This document shows, piece by piece, positions 1 through 8,837 of a stretch of DNA of 64,000 bases. Source of the stretch: Corynebacterium auriscanis. GTDB lineage: Bacteria > Actinomycetota > Actinomycetes > Mycobacteriales > Mycobacteriaceae. The notes under the pieces were generated by a model. That model was not told where the DNA came from and did no database searches. It saw only the letters and a list, made by a program, of their open reading frames with translations. The stretch lies in the NCBI RefSeq assembly GCF_030408435.1, contig NZ_CP047046.1:1408572-1472571 (forward strand), written 5' to 3'. The position numbers and the translations under genes are program-made. The number at the start of each line of letters is the position of its first letter. Position 1 is the stretch's first letter.

Positions 1-225
1 CCCACTACCTTGCTGGACTTACACAACCGCCGCCGGGTTGCCAGCGAGCTCGCAGCTCTGTCGCAACAAGTGATCGTAGTAACTCACGATCTAGATCTGA
101 TCCGCGATTTCGATCGCGTGCTGTGGATCGACAACGGAGGAATTGCCGGAGATTCCACTCGAAGTGGAAGCGGCGGGGCGCGGGGCGTCGTCCAACAATA
201 TGAGGAGGCCTACGGCGGTGTTTAA
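1..225 (+). CDS. bioM: BioM, biotin ECF transporter ATPase (3' end only)
   Basis: Only the last 74 codons are present; the reading frame is already open at base 1. The visible part begins just after where the Walker B aspartate-glutamate should be (residues PTTLLDLHN form the D-loop). It continues through VVTHDLDLI, where the histidine is the switch (H-loop) residue of ABC ATPases. It ends in a short C-terminal tail. The energy-coupling ATPase would power a membrane T component encoded directly downstream, with which it overlaps by 8 bases. The assignment to biotin uptake rests on the neighbouring EcfT-type gene and on the known corynebacterial bioYMN order. A cobalt-type CbiO ATPase would look the same over this stretch. 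Confidence 0.8.
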   Translation, partial: PTTLLDLHNRRRVASELAALSQQVIVVTHDLDLIRDFDRVLWIDNGGIAGDSTRSGSGGARGVVQQYEEAYGGV

Positions 226-838
226 TCCCCACGTGGTGCCGATGGGTGTCTATGTCCCAGGGCGGTCGGTAGTGCACACCGCACCCACGGGGCTGAAACT
301 GTCGGTAGTTATTGTCACTGTGATCCTGACGGCGGTCTTGGGACGGTGGTGGCCGGTCGCACTCGGGGGATTGTTGCTGGTCGTGGTCTTGTATGTGCTG
401 GCCCATATCCCCGCAGCGATAGCTGGGCGCCAAATGCTAGCGCCTGTGCCAGTCGTAGCGTTCATCGGAGTGGTGACATGGTGGCGCGAGAGCTGGGAGA
501 TCGCGCTATGCACTACCGCCACCTTGTTCACGGCTATTGCCATCGCTATCCTCCTCACGCTCACCACCACCGTGGAACAGCTGATGGATGCGTTGGAGCG
601 ACTGCTCCAACCCCTAGCCAGACGCGGGTTTCCGACAGAAAAAATCCTCATCGCCATGTCTTTGACGATGAGGTTAATCCCGCTGACTGCTGTGACCGCA
701 GCCGAGATTTTGGAAGCGCGACGTGCGCGTGGGCTAGGGTTTTCCCCCACCGCATTCGGTGTGCCCCTGCTTGTTCGCAGCCTGCTGCGCGCACGAGCCT
801 TTGGCGAAGCCCTGATCAGCCGCGGCGCCGGGGATTAA
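218..838 (+). CDS. bioN: BioN, ECF transporter transmembrane (T) component
   Basis: A polytopic membrane protein of the EcfT/CbiQ family, about 206 residues. The N-terminus GVYVPGRSVVHTAPTGLKL is the classic opening of the family. Hydrophobic segments follow, then the arginine-containing coupling segments LEARRARGLG and LLVRSLLRARAFGEAL, which contact the ATPases. Start choice: a GTG at 218 lies nine bases after a perfect AGGAGG at 203-208, inside the end of bioM, which suggests translational coupling. An ATG at 242 is the other candidate, but it has no ribosome binding site. It would work with BioM and a biotin-binding S component (BioY), which lies outside the window. Confidence 0.85.
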   Translation: MFNPHVVPMGVYVPGRSVVHTAPTGLKLSVVIVTVILTAVLGRWWPVALGGLLLVVVLYVLAHIPAAIAGRQMLAPVPVVAFIGVVTWWRESWEIALCTTATLFTAIAIAILLTLTTTVEQLMDALERLLQPLARRGFPTEKILIAMSLTMRLIPLTAVTAAEILEARRARGLGFSPTAFGVPLLVRSLLRARAFGEALISRGAGD

Positions 839-867
839 GTCATCGCCGGTGCGCGCTGCGGAATCAA

Positions 868-1710
868 TTAGGAATCGTTGCGCAGCTGGCGCATCCGCTC
901 CGCTACTGCGTCATCAGTGTAGTTCGAAGCCTGTGGCTGGGCCTGCTCGATAGATCGCTGCTGTGTACTAGCTCCCCCGGCAATGCCTTTATCGTGATTC
1001 ATCTCCGCACGCAGCTGCTCCAAGCGGGAATGCCCCGCCATCTGGATCCCCGCCTGCTGAACTTCCATCATGCGGCCTTGGACAGAGTTCTGGGCTAGCT
1101 CAGATTGACCCAGCGCATTGGCATAGCGGCGCTCAATCTTTTCACGCACCTGATCCAAGTTCGGGGTGGATCCGGCGGCGACCTGGTTCATAGACTGCAG
1201 GGACTCCGCAACCTTTTCTTGCATCTTGGCCTGCTCCAGCTGGCTCAACAGTTTGGTGCGCTCTGCAGCCTTCTGCTGCAACTGCATTGCATTGCGCTCC
1301 ACAGCCTGCTTGGCCTGAGCAGCTTGCTGCAGGGACTGGTCATGCAGTCCCTTGAGATCCTCTACCGACTGTTCGGCCGTAACCAACTGGGCAGCAAAAG
1401 CCTCAGCCGCATTTTCGTACTCCATTGCCTTCTGCTGGTCGCCATCAGCGCGTGCCTTATCAGCCAAGCCCAAGGCCTGCTTGGTATTGGCGTGCAGCTT
1501 TTCAACCTCGGCGAGTTGGCGGTTGAGCTTCATCTCCAGCTGACGCTGGTTGCCAATAACTGCAGCTGCCTGCTGGGATAGTGATTGGTGCTGGCGTTGC
1601 GCTTCGGCGATAGCCTGCTCAATCTGGATCTTAGGATCAGCGTTTTCCTCAATTTTGCTGTCGAACAGCGCCATCAAGTACTTCCAAGCCTTAACAAATG
1701 GGTTCGCCAC
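868..1710 (-). CDS. pspA: PspA/IM30 family membrane-stress protein
   Basis: A 280-residue, almost entirely helical protein with the PspA/Vipp1 opening ([27 protein letters not shown]). It continues with long heptad-like, glutamine- and alanine-rich coiled coil through about residue 220. Family members bind the inner face of the cytoplasmic membrane and protect it when lipid packing or the proton gradient is damaged. It lies 49 bases downstream of the clgR gene on the same strand. In M. tuberculosis the ClgR regulator switches on pspA in response to envelope stress, so the pairing fits. The C-terminal tail ([20 protein letters not shown]) is low in complexity and outside the core fold. Confidence 0.9.
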   Translation of the reverse strand: MANPFVKAWKYLMALFDSKIEENADPKIQIEQAIAEAQRQHQSLSQQAAAVIGNQRQLEMKLNRQLAEVEKLHANTKQALGLADKARADGDQQKAMEYENAAEAFAAQLVTAEQSVEDLKGLHDQSLQQAAQAKQAVERNAMQLQQKAAERTKLLSQLEQAKMQEKVAESLQSMNQVAAGSTPNLDQVREKIERRYANALGQSELAQNSVQGRMMEVQQAGIQMAGHSRLEQLRAEMNHDKGIAGGASTQQRSIEQAQPQASNYTDDAVAERMRQLRNDS

Positions 1711-1759
1711 CGCGAAACTCCTCTAAATTTATCTGACGTAAATGATCCGCTTCAGTGTA

Positions 1760-2152
1760 TCAACGCTCGCGCGCGACGGCACCGGCATTGGGGCGTTTGT
1801 GCGACATGCTCGCAGCCAGTTCGGCAGCCGCGGCATCAAGGGCCATCATTGAAGCAGCTTCCACAATCACGCTAGCTACGCTGATACCCATTCCATGGCA
1901 CACACTTGCCAAAAGCTCGCTAGAGACTTCCTTCCGGCCACGTTCGATCTCCGAGAGATACCCGGGACTCACACTGGCCAAGCTGGCTAACTCACGCAAA
2001 CTAAAACCGGATTGGGAACGGTATTCGCGCAACGTTGCCCCCAACGCTTCACGCAACAGAGGTTCCTGATCGGGAGCCACCGGGCGCGTCGCGGTTTTCA
2101 GCGCCTCCGCCACGTTGTGGCGGGATTCCATAACAATAGTGTTTTGAGTCAT
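1760..2152 (-). CDS. clgR: ClgR, XRE-family stress regulator
   Basis: A Cro/C1-type helix-turn-helix DNA-binding protein. The domain covers about residues 32-90 (LREALGATLREYRSQSGFSLRELASLASVSPGYLSEIERGRKE in outline), followed by a short alanine-rich tail. The recognition region VSPGYLSEIERGRKEVSSELLASVCHGMG is the ClgR signature. In actinobacteria ClgR activates the clp protease genes and pspA, and pspA is the next gene here. The start is uncertain: 2152 gives 130 residues, while an ATG at 2197 would add 15. Both add an N-terminal segment of about 30 residues not seen in typical ClgR proteins, so translation could also begin at an internal codon. ClgR is normally itself degraded by ClpP; that control cannot be read from sequence. 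Confidence 0.88.
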   Translation of the reverse strand: MTQNTIVMESRHNVAEALKTATRPVAPDQEPLLREALGATLREYRSQSGFSLRELASLASVSPGYLSEIERGRKEVSSELLASVCHGMGISVASVIVEAASMMALDAAAAELAASMSHKRPNAGAVARER

Positions 2153-2216
2153 CACTTGCTCTAACGAACGACGTCGGGAATTTGTTCCCTCCACCATAAC
2201 GCGGTCACAGACAGCT

Positions 2217-2771
2217 TTATGAAAGCTCGGAATCTACGATCGACAATAGCGTCAGTGCCACACTCACCGCAGCCTGTCGGATGCTGGCTCTCACGTCGTC
2301 GGCCTGTGGATCCCACCAGCTGGCGGGCAGTTCCGCCACCACGGTGCCATTTCCTTCTTTTGTCCCGACGCCCACGTACACCTCACCCACTGGATGGCCT
2401 TCTTGGGGGTCGGGCCCCGCTACCCCGGTTAGCCCGATGCCGAGATCGGCATCGCATGCCGTTGCCGCGCCCCTCGCCAATGCGGCGGCCACACCGGGAT
2501 CGATTGGCCCGTGGCGTCGAAGATAGCGCTGGTCCACCCCCGCCAACCTGGCCTTAAGATCGGTGGCATAAACGATCAACCCCCCGCGCAGGATAATAGA
2601 GGCCCCTGGAACCGTGGCAATGGTGGCAGACACCAGCCCCGCGGTAAGGGATTCCGCGGTGGCAATCGTACGGCCGGACGCGCGTAGCTGGGCGACCACC
2701 TGCTGCGGTTGTTGGGGTGGGCGGTTAATAGTGATCGGTGTGTAACCACAAGGGTTTTGCTGGGCGGGCAT
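2217..2771 (-). CDS. cinA: CinA C-terminal-type nicotinamide-nucleotide amidase
   Basis: A stand-alone CinA C-terminal domain of 184 residues. Hallmarks are TIATAESLTAGLVSATIATVPGAS near residues 34-58, GGLIVYATDLKARLAGV, and the GLTGVAGPDPQEGHPVGEVYVGV loop. The family hydrolyses nicotinamide mononucleotide to nicotinate mononucleotide in pyridine-nucleotide salvage, and it is often linked to competence genes. The N-terminal molybdopterin-binding-like domain of full CinA is absent, as is usual in this genus. It sits 12 bases downstream of pgsA and 64 bases upstream of clgR, so it probably shares a transcript with pgsA. Confidence 0.88.
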   Translation of the reverse strand: MPAQQNPCGYTPITINRPPQQPQQVVAQLRASGRTIATAESLTAGLVSATIATVPGASIILRGGLIVYATDLKARLAGVDQRYLRRHGPIDPGVAAALARGAATACDADLGIGLTGVAGPDPQEGHPVGEVYVGVGTKEGNGTVVAELPASWWDPQADDVRASIRQAAVSVALTLLSIVDSELS

Positions 2772-2783
2772 CGGAACGGTGTC

Positions 2784-3431
2784 CTAGTTGGCCGAAGCCC
2801 CACCGGAGCCAGCCGGGGCTTGTTCTCGAGAATCCAGCAAGTACTGCACACCGGTGACAACAGTGACCACGACAGCTAGACCCATCACGATGTGCGCGAG
2901 CCACGTCAGCGCACCGGCCACAGGCAGGATGTACAGAGCCATCGCCAGAGTTTGCAGGACGGTCTTGAGTTTGCCCCCCTTTGATGCGGGCACAACGCGA
3001 CCACGGCGGGCCAGAACCACGCGCCACACCGTAATGCCAAGCTCGCGGAACACGATGACAGCGGTGACCCACCACCACAGTTCCCCGAGGATATTCAGGC
3101 TAACCAGCGCAGAAATCATCAGCGCCTTGTCAGCGATCGGATCAGCCAGCTTCCCGAAATCAGTGATGACCTGGTATTTGCGAGCCAAAAACCCGTCGAG
3201 CTGATCGGTGAACATCAGCAACACGAACACGATGAGAGCCCACCAGCGTGTGACCTTATCCGCGTGGCCAGCCTGGGCCCAATGGTCCGAGCTGAGGATT
3301 AGCCACAGGAAGAGCGGGATCAGCACAATGCGCACCGTCGTGAGGACATTGGGCAAGCTGAGCCGGTGCACAACCCGTCCAAACGACGACTGATTGGTGC
3401 GATTCATCGATGTCGTAGCCACATTTTTCAT
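2784..3431 (-). CDS. pgsA: CDP-diacylglycerol-glycerol-3-phosphate phosphatidyltransferase
   Basis: A membrane enzyme of the CDP-alcohol phosphatidyltransferase family, 215 residues. The diagnostic metal-binding pattern DG..AR........G...D...D is intact, from DGFLARKYQ to FGKLADPIADK. Several hydrophobic helices surround it. It makes phosphatidylglycerol phosphate, the committed step to phosphatidylglycerol and cardiolipin. The N-terminal run SLPNVLTTVRIVLIPLFLWLI is typical of PgsA. It starts four bases after terC ends and runs into cinA, so the three genes look co-transcribed. A link between phospholipid synthesis and the downstream membrane-stress genes is plausible. Confidence 0.9.
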   Translation of the reverse strand: MKNVATTSMNRTNQSSFGRVVHRLSLPNVLTTVRIVLIPLFLWLILSSDHWAQAGHADKVTRWWALIVFVLLMFTDQLDGFLARKYQVITDFGKLADPIADKALMISALVSLNILGELWWWVTAVIVFRELGITVWRVVLARRGRVVPASKGGKLKTVLQTLAMALYILPVAGALTWLAHIVMGLAVVVTVVTGVQYLLDSREQAPAGSGGASAN

Positions 3432-3435
3432 ACTA

Positions 3436-4473
3436 CTAGGAGCTCACCGAGGTATCAGTAGCTTCGTGGCCTTCTTCGTTGGCTGCGTTATGCCTCTTCC
3501 CCAGGGTGAGGCTGAGGACAGTGGTGATAACTAAGACGCTCACAATAACGATGAGCGACATTTCCACCGACACCTCAGGGGCGTGCACGTTTTGTCCACC
3601 GTTGATAAATGGCAGGTTGTTTTCGTGCAGAGCGTGTAGCACTAGCTTCACACCAATGAAGGCCAAGATCACACCTAAGCCGTAGGACAGGTACACCAGC
3701 TTGTCGAGCAAACCATCTAGCAGGAAATACAGCTGACGCAATCCCATCAGCGCCAGTGCGTTGGTCGTGAAGACGATGTACGGCTCGCTAGTAATGCCGT
3801 AAATGGCGGGAATCGAATCCAGCGCAAACAAAAGGTCGATGAAACCGATGGCTAGAAGCCCCACGAACAGTGGTGTGATGATCCACTTACCCTTGTCCTT
3901 GAAGGCCAATTTATCGCCGTTGTAATCGGGCGAAACGGGGATTACCTTGCGGATGGTGCGAACAATCCACATGTTTTCCGGGTCAGTTTCTTCCTTGTCG
4001 GAAACTTCATCAATGATCAGCTTGACGGCGGTCCACAACAGGAAGATACCGAAAAGGTAGAACACGTCCGACCAAGCGGAAATCACCGCTGCGCCCAGGG
4101 CAATGAAGATGCCGCGGAACACCAGAGCCATGGCGATACCCCACAACAGCACCTTTTGCTGGTACTTACGGGGGATCTGGAAAGAAGCCATGATGAGCGC
4201 AAAAATGAACAGGTTGTCCACACTGAGCGCCTTTTCGGTGACATAGCCAGCGAAGAACTCCACACCGTGTTGATGGGGATTACCGGGCTCCCCCCATGTC
4301 AGCCATAAAAAGCCACCGAAGAGGCAAGCCAGGCCAATGTAGAACAGCGACCACAGTGCGGATTCCTTCACGGTGGGCTCGTGTGGCGTGCGCACGTGGG
4401 CAAAAAAATCGAAGACGAAGAACGCAGCGACCACCGCAATGGTAATCCCCCACGTCAATGCATTAACTTCCAT
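3436..4473 (-). CDS. terC: TerC/Alx family membrane protein, likely Mn exporter
   Basis: A 345-residue integral membrane protein of the TerC family with about eight or nine helices. Conserved acidic segments are visible: VTEKALSVDNLFIFALIM (E, D and N in the second helix region) and FIDLLFALDSIPAIYGIT. These residues are candidate metal ligands. TerC-type proteins exist in M. tuberculosis and many bacteria; several export manganese or metallate exoenzymes. The strongest functional hint is the yybP-ykoY-type riboswitch immediately upstream, which makes manganese the likely signal. A strong GGAGGT lies 11 bases before the ATG and is predicted to be sequestered. The ending is charged and cytoplasmic. 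Confidence 0.9.
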   Translation of the reverse strand: MEVNALTWGITIAVVAAFFVFDFFAHVRTPHEPTVKESALWSLFYIGLACLFGGFLWLTWGEPGNPHQHGVEFFAGYVTEKALSVDNLFIFALIMASFQIPRKYQQKVLLWGIAMALVFRGIFIALGAAVISAWSDVFYLFGIFLLWTAVKLIIDEVSDKEETDPENMWIVRTIRKVIPVSPDYNGDKLAFKDKGKWIITPLFVGLLAIGFIDLLFALDSIPAIYGITSEPYIVFTTNALALMGLRQLYFLLDGLLDKLVYLSYGLGVILAFIGVKLVLHALHENNLPFINGGQNVHAPEVSVEMSLIVIVSVLVITTVLSLTLGKRHNAANEEGHEATDTSVSS

Positions 4474-4484
4474 GATTAGATAAA

Positions 4485-4528
4485 ACCTCCGGCTTTCAGT
4501 ATGAGAGCGTGGTGAATGAGCCGGAGGT
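4485..4528 (-). promoter_or_regulatory. SD-sequestering hairpin (riboswitch expression platform)
   Basis: On the minus strand ACCTCCGGCT (4528-4519) is perfectly complementary to AGCCGGAGGT (4494-4485). The second arm contains the Shine-Dalgarno sequence of terC. The first arm begins with ACCTCC, which can instead pair with GGAGG at about 4677-4673 to close the outer helix of the riboswitch. Two mutually exclusive folds follow, one hiding and one exposing the ribosome binding site. A TTTTAT run after the second arm means partial transcription termination is also possible. Confidence 0.75.
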
Positions 4529-4677
4529 CTCCCCCGTCGGGTCCACGCAATGTGGTTAACCCGACCGGCACGACCGGGAGGTCAGTCTTCGACCGGGATA
4601 TAGAATCTCGTATCTCACGACCTACCGTGTTGACGATCTGTGCCGTTGTTCACAGGCGGATTGGGGTACTCCCCTCC
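4519..4677 (-). ncRNA. yybP-ykoY family (manganese) riboswitch
   Basis: The untranslated region between ftsK and terC carries the conserved pieces of this family in order on the minus strand. They are GGAGGGGAGTACCCC (about 4677-4663), then GATCGTCAACAC (about 4638-4627), then a GACCGGC-like stem element, then GGGGAGACCTCC at about 4534-4523. The GGGGAGTA and AGACC elements form the docked loops that hold Mn2+ in known structures. The gene served is terC, the commonest partner of this class. Identified by eye; a covariance-model score is not available here. Confidence 0.82.
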
Positions 4678-4712
4678 ATGGTGTGCAAGCTTACACATAA
4701 TCTCACGTGTGC

Positions 4713-7700
4713 TTAAAACGCACCCTTTGTCGGATCCGCCTGCACCACTCGTGGAATCTCCGCGGTGCTGTCCGCGCTGGGTCCTGCGCCTGGACCACTC
4801 GCAGCGTTATCACCCGTGCTGGGGATACTTTCCGCATCCGATGGTTCCTCGCGCAGTTCGTCTGGTGCATCCGCGGGGTTGGCACCTTTAATCATCCACA
4901 GAATCGTTTCTAGTTCTTCGGGTTTGACCAATACCTCGCGGGCCTTGGACCCCTCGGACGGGCCAACCACGCCGCGGGTTTCCATCAGGTCCATCAAGCG
5001 ACCTGCCTTGGCAAACCCAATGCGCAACTTGCGTTGCAACATGGAGGTGGAACCGAACTGGCTAGTCACAACCAACTCGACTGCCTGCAGCAGATCCTCC
5101 AGGTCATTGCCGATATCGGGATCGATGTCCTTCTTGGCTTCAGCCGCCTTATCCTCGGTTACGCCTTCGGTGTAATCGGGCTCGGCCTGGTTCTTTGCCG
5201 AATCCACAACGGCCTGGATTTCCTCGTCCGTCACAAACGCGCCTTGGATACGCTGTGGCTTACCGGCACCCTGCGGAATGAACAAACCATCGCCCATTCC
5301 GATGAGCTTTTCCGCGCCACCCTGATCCAAAATCACTCGGGAGTCGGTTGACGACGACGTGGCGAAAGCCAAACGCGACGGCACGTTGGTTTTGATCAGA
5401 CCGGTCACCACGTCCACCGATGGGCGCTGCGTAGCCAGCACTAGGTGAATACCGGCAGCGCGGGCCTTCTGTGTGATGCGGACAATCGAATCCTCGATTT
5501 CGCGTGGTGCGGTCATCATCAGATCCGCCAACTCGTCGACTACACACACGATGTATGGGTAGGGCCGGTACTCGCGTTCGCTACCCAGCGGCGTGGTGAT
5601 CTCGCCGGACTTCACCTTTTTGTTGAAGTCCTTGATGTGACGCACGCGGGACGACTTCATGTCCATGTACCGCTGCTCCATCTCCTCCACCAGCCACGTC
5701 AATGCAGCCGCAGCCTTCTTTGGCTGGGTAATGATCGGCGTGATGAGGTGCGGGATTCCCTCGTATGGAGTGAGCTCCACCATTTTTGGATCAACCAAGA
5801 TCATCCGCACGTCCTCGGGCGTCGCGCGCGTGAGCAGAGAAACCAGCAGCGAGTTGATGAAGGCCGACTTACCAGAACCTGTAGAACCAGCCACCAACAA
5901 GTGTGGCATCTTCTGGATGGAGTGGGCCACAAACTCACCCTCAATATCCTTGCCCAATCCCACCAGCATCGGATCCAGATCTGCCGAAACCTTCGGCGCG
6001 GTCAACACATCGCCCAAGCGGACCATCTCTCGATCGCTGTTGGGCACCTCGATACCCACGGCTGACTTACCTGGAATAGGTGTAAGCAGGCGGACGTTGT
6101 CTGTCGCTGCAGCGTAGGCCAGGTTGGACTGCAGGTTAGTGATCTTGGAAACCTTCACGCCCGGGCCCAGCTCAATCTCGTAGCGGGTGACTGTGGGGCC
6201 ACGAGAGAATCCCGTCACCTGTGCATCTACGTTGAACTCATCAAATACATCGGTGATGGCCTCGATCATGCGATCGTTGGTTTCGCTCCTGGTTTTCGGT
6301 GCGTCGCCTTCAATCAACAGGTCCGCACTGGGCAACTGGTAGTCGCTTTCTGCGGCCGCCTTCTCCACTGCGGGCTTTTGTTGGTCGACGCCCCCTGCCT
6401 CAACCGTCTCCAACTCTGACTTGGGGACGGTGGCGGGGATAGCTGCGGCGTCAATACCAGACCGCGCCACGATGGCCTGACGGATGGACTCACGGGAAGC
6501 CGCCACAGCATCCTGCCGGCCATCCTCGGCACGAGAAGACTGCGTTGAATCTAGGCTCCTCTGCTGTGACTGACGTGCCGCTGACTTCCTCACCGGCTTG
6601 ACTTCGGGTTCTACTGTGATGGGCTCGTCATCATCCAGTAGTTCGGCCACGTCATCCAACTGAGCGGCACCCACCCTCTTGCGCTGGGAACGACGGCGCG
6701 GCTTGTCCACGGGCTCGTCCCCGAGAATTGCAGTCTCTTCGCGCGCGGGAGCCTCTTCCGGCCCCGTGTGGTCCTCATCCCGGTAGTTATAGTTGGGTGC
6801 AGGGTGGCGCTCGCGAGAAGTTTTGCGCGCTGCCCTGGGTGCTCGTCCACCGGATACTGCGGCATCGAGTTCACGATCGACACCGCCATATAGATCGTCT
6901 TCGTCTCGATCGTCATAGACCGCGTCGTCGTCATCGGCATTATGTAAGGACCGTAGGCGATCCATCCCGAGGCCGAAGTAGTGCGCGACCTCGGATCCTA
7001 CCTGGGAGAACGTCATCCCCGTCAGTTGCAGGGCACCATAGACAATTGCCAGCAACAGCAGCGGTACTGCTAAGTATTCGCTAAATCCCACGGCCATGGG
7101 GCTGCCGATCACCCGCCCCACCATGCCTCCCGCCGAGGCCCGTCCTTCACCGTCTGCGGGCAATCCTGCAAAAATGTGGATGCAAGCCAATGCACCCACC
7201 ACGATCAGCATCACACCGGAGACTAAACGCAGCGGCGAGCGCTGTGTAGTCCGGGCACCAACCGCCAGCACCCACGCTGCATAACCCAAGGCGATGGGCA
7301 CGACGAAAGCACCGGCTCCCACAACCCACTTCATGAGTGACGCCACGCCGTTACCCACTGCGCCGCCGACACCGAACCACATGGTTCCGGCGAGAATCAC
7401 TGCCAAGGCCAACACACCCAGTGCGGCGCCATCGTGTCCACCGCCCACGCAGCGAGCCGAATGGGGATCGTAGTAGCCCTCGACGTAACCGTCCTCTCGC
7501 AGTTCCGCATCGCTTTCCCGCGTGAGATCCAACTTGGTAGTTGGCGCCTCAGCGTCATCGTAGCCGGTAGGTTTGGGGCGCTTCCGGCTGTGAGCGCGTG
7601 AGTTTCCTTGCGTACGCTGCGAACGCCGTGCGGATGCCATGTGTTGTGTATCTTCCTCCCACATCAAATCCTGCTCTTCGCTGTCCGACTTGTTAGAACC

Positions 7701-7925
7701 AGCGATTTTTCTCCCCACTCCACCAACTCCACGGGCAACCGTGGACAGGGCTGAACCCAGTCCGTGGCCGACTGCGCCGAAAGCACTCCCAGTACGTTCG
7801 AAATCGCTGTAATCGTACTCGTCGCCAGAGCTACGTTCGACCTCACCCAGTGCAGGGGCCGTGGAGCGTGAACGGGCAGAGCGGGATCCGTTGCGAGGGC
7901 GACTAGTGACAGACATGGGATTCAC
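4713..7925 (-). CDS. ftsK: FtsK/SpoIIIE DNA translocase
   Basis: A 1070-residue septal DNA pump. The order is: an arginine/serine-rich cytoplasmic N-terminus (about 1-165); four hydrophobic segments (about 168-300); a long charged linker rich in D, E, R and Q (about 330-510); the motor; and a C-terminal winged-helix gamma domain ([20 protein letters not shown] onward) that reads KOPS-type sequences. The motor shows Walker [15 protein letters not shown], Walker B-type [11 protein letters not shown], and the conserved [20 protein letters not shown]. It moves chromosome termini through the closing septum and activates Xer recombination; xerC is also in this window. An acidic/serine-rich extension follows the gamma domain. 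The start may be 9 bases further in (MSVTSRP). Confidence 0.95.
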   Translation of the reverse strand: MNPMSVTSRPRNGSRSARSRSTAPALGEVERSSGDEYDYSDFERTGSAFGAVGHGLGSALSTVARGVGGVGRKIAGSNKSDSEEQDLMWEEDTQHMASARRSQRTQGNSRAHSRKRPKPTGYDDAEAPTTKLDLTRESDAELREDGYVEGYYDPHSARCVGGGHDGAALGVLALAVILAGTMWFGVGGAVGNGVASLMKWVVGAGAFVVPIALGYAAWVLAVGARTTQRSPLRLVSGVMLIVVGALACIHIFAGLPADGEGRASAGGMVGRVIGSPMAVGFSEYLAVPLLLLAIVYGALQLTGMTFSQVGSEVAHYFGLGMDRLRSLHNADDDDAVYDDRDEDDLYGGVDRELDAAVSGGRAPRAARKTSRERHPAPNYNYRDEDHTGPEEAPAREETAILGDEPVDKPRRRSQRKRVGAAQLDDVAELLDDDEPITVEPEVKPVRKSAARQSQQRSLDSTQSSRAEDGRQDAVAASRESIRQAIVARSGIDAAAIPATVPKSELETVEAGGVDQQKPAVEKAAAESDYQLPSADLLIEGDAPKTRSETNDRMIEAITDVFDEFNVDAQVTGFSRGPTVTRYEIELGPGVKVSKITNLQSNLAYAAATDNVRLLTPIPGKSAVGIEVPNSDREMVRLGDVLTAPKVSADLDPMLVGLGKDIEGEFVAHSIQKMPHLLVAGSTGSGKSAFINSLLVSLLTRATPEDVRMILVDPKMVELTPYEGIPHLITPIITQPKKAAAALTWLVEEMEQRYMDMKSSRVRHIKDFNKKVKSGEITTPLGSEREYRPYPYIVCVVDELADLMMTAPREIEDSIVRITQKARAAGIHLVLATQRPSVDVVTGLIKTNVPSRLAFATSSSTDSRVILDQGGAEKLIGMGDGLFIPQGAGKPQRIQGAFVTDEEIQAVVDSAKNQAEPDYTEGVTEDKAAEAKKDIDPDIGNDLEDLLQAVELVVTSQFGSTSMLQRKLRIGFAKAGRLMDLMETRGVVGPSEGSKAREVLVKPEELETILWMIKGANPADAPDELREEPSDAESIPSTGDNAASGPGAGPSADSTAEIPRVVQADPTKGAF

Positions 7926-8006
7926 TTTAGCCCTTTAAGTCACATCAGTCACACACGAAACACCGAACATGCGCAAAAGCCAAGAAAGCGCCCTCAGAAA
8001 CCTATT

Positions 8007-8735
8007 TTATAGCGACTGCAAACCCACGCGGTCCCTCGCGCCTGGCTCGGATTCCGTCACGGTCAAGTGTGTATACTTGCCTCGGCCGAAAACCCACAAC
8101 AGGATCTCTGATGGTTTCCCTTCGATCTTCACTTCAGCAGCCGACGTGTTGCCTATCCGAAACACCTCCGGTGTAGCCGCAGGAGCGATGTCGGTAGAAG
8201 AAAACACGGGATGCAAGATGACATGAACATTCTTCGGGCGCACCATAAGGCGGGACACCTGGGTTGCAATCTTCCACAGTTCCCGCTCTACCGCAGCGGG
8301 GAGCTCACGCGGAGTAGTATCCCCTCCCCCGCGTCGAACGTCCTCATGATGAATGAAGTTCTCCGCAGCATTGAGGTACTTATCGCCCAAGCGCATGGGA
8401 TTCCAGTGTGGCGGCCCCTGACGGAATTTTTCTACCAATTCCTCGTAAGGCAATTTCGCGGTTTCAGCCGAGACCTTCTCCAGGTGGTTGCCTAGGAAAG
8501 GAACAAACATACCCGCAGCGGCATCCGGCCGGTGCTCACGCACCACCAAGTGCACCGCTAAATCGCGGGTAGTCCAACCTTCGCACAGCGTTGGTGCGTC
8601 GGGCCCCTTCGCTAGCAGGAGATCTGCCAGTTGCCTGCGCTCCGTTTGCGAAACACTAGCGGATCCACCGGAAGCGAGGCTGGGTTCATTGACATCGTCG
8701 GGATTGCCATAGGGATTGTGGTGATGCTGTGTCAT
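8007..8735 (-). CDS. TIGR03085-type DinB/MDMPI-fold protein
   Basis: A 242-residue soluble protein of the actinobacterial family related to mycothiol-dependent maleylpyruvate isomerase. Recognisable parts are RRQLADLLLAKGPDAPTLCEGWTTRDLAVHLVVREHRPDA (residues about 32-72), where the histidine of AVHLVVREH is a likely metal ligand, and FIHHEDVRRG near residue 133, which supplies further histidines. The C-terminal half (GRGKYTHLTVTESEP) resembles the SCP2-like tail of these proteins. Mycothiol-linked chemistry is possible because the window also encodes mycothione reductase, but no substrate can be inferred. It lies between ftsK and the RNase J terminator. Confidence 0.75.
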   Translation of the reverse strand: MTQHHHNPYGNPDDVNEPSLASGGSASVSQTERRQLADLLLAKGPDAPTLCEGWTTRDLAVHLVVREHRPDAAAGMFVPFLGNHLEKVSAETAKLPYEELVEKFRQGPPHWNPMRLGDKYLNAAENFIHHEDVRRGGGDTTPRELPAAVERELWKIATQVSRLMVRPKNVHVILHPVFSSTDIAPAATPEVFRIGNTSAAEVKIEGKPSEILLWVFGRGKYTHLTVTESEPGARDRVGLQSL

Positions 8736-8773
8736 GCTTTACAAGTGTAGCTACGATGCAGACACGACCGCGC

Positions 8774-8807
8774 AAAAAACCCGCCGCCCCACGCTCCCAC
8801 GGGCGGG
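8774..8807 (-). terminator. Intrinsic terminator after RNase J
   Basis: On the minus strand a GC-rich stem (GGCGG pairing with CCGCC, arms at about 8801-8807 and 8780-8785) is followed directly by six Ts. It sits 31 bases past the RNase J stop and fits the end of the dapB-thyX-dapA-rnj transcript. Confidence 0.75.
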
Positions 8808-8837
8808 AGGTGCAGCGACGGATTAAGCCTCAGAGCT

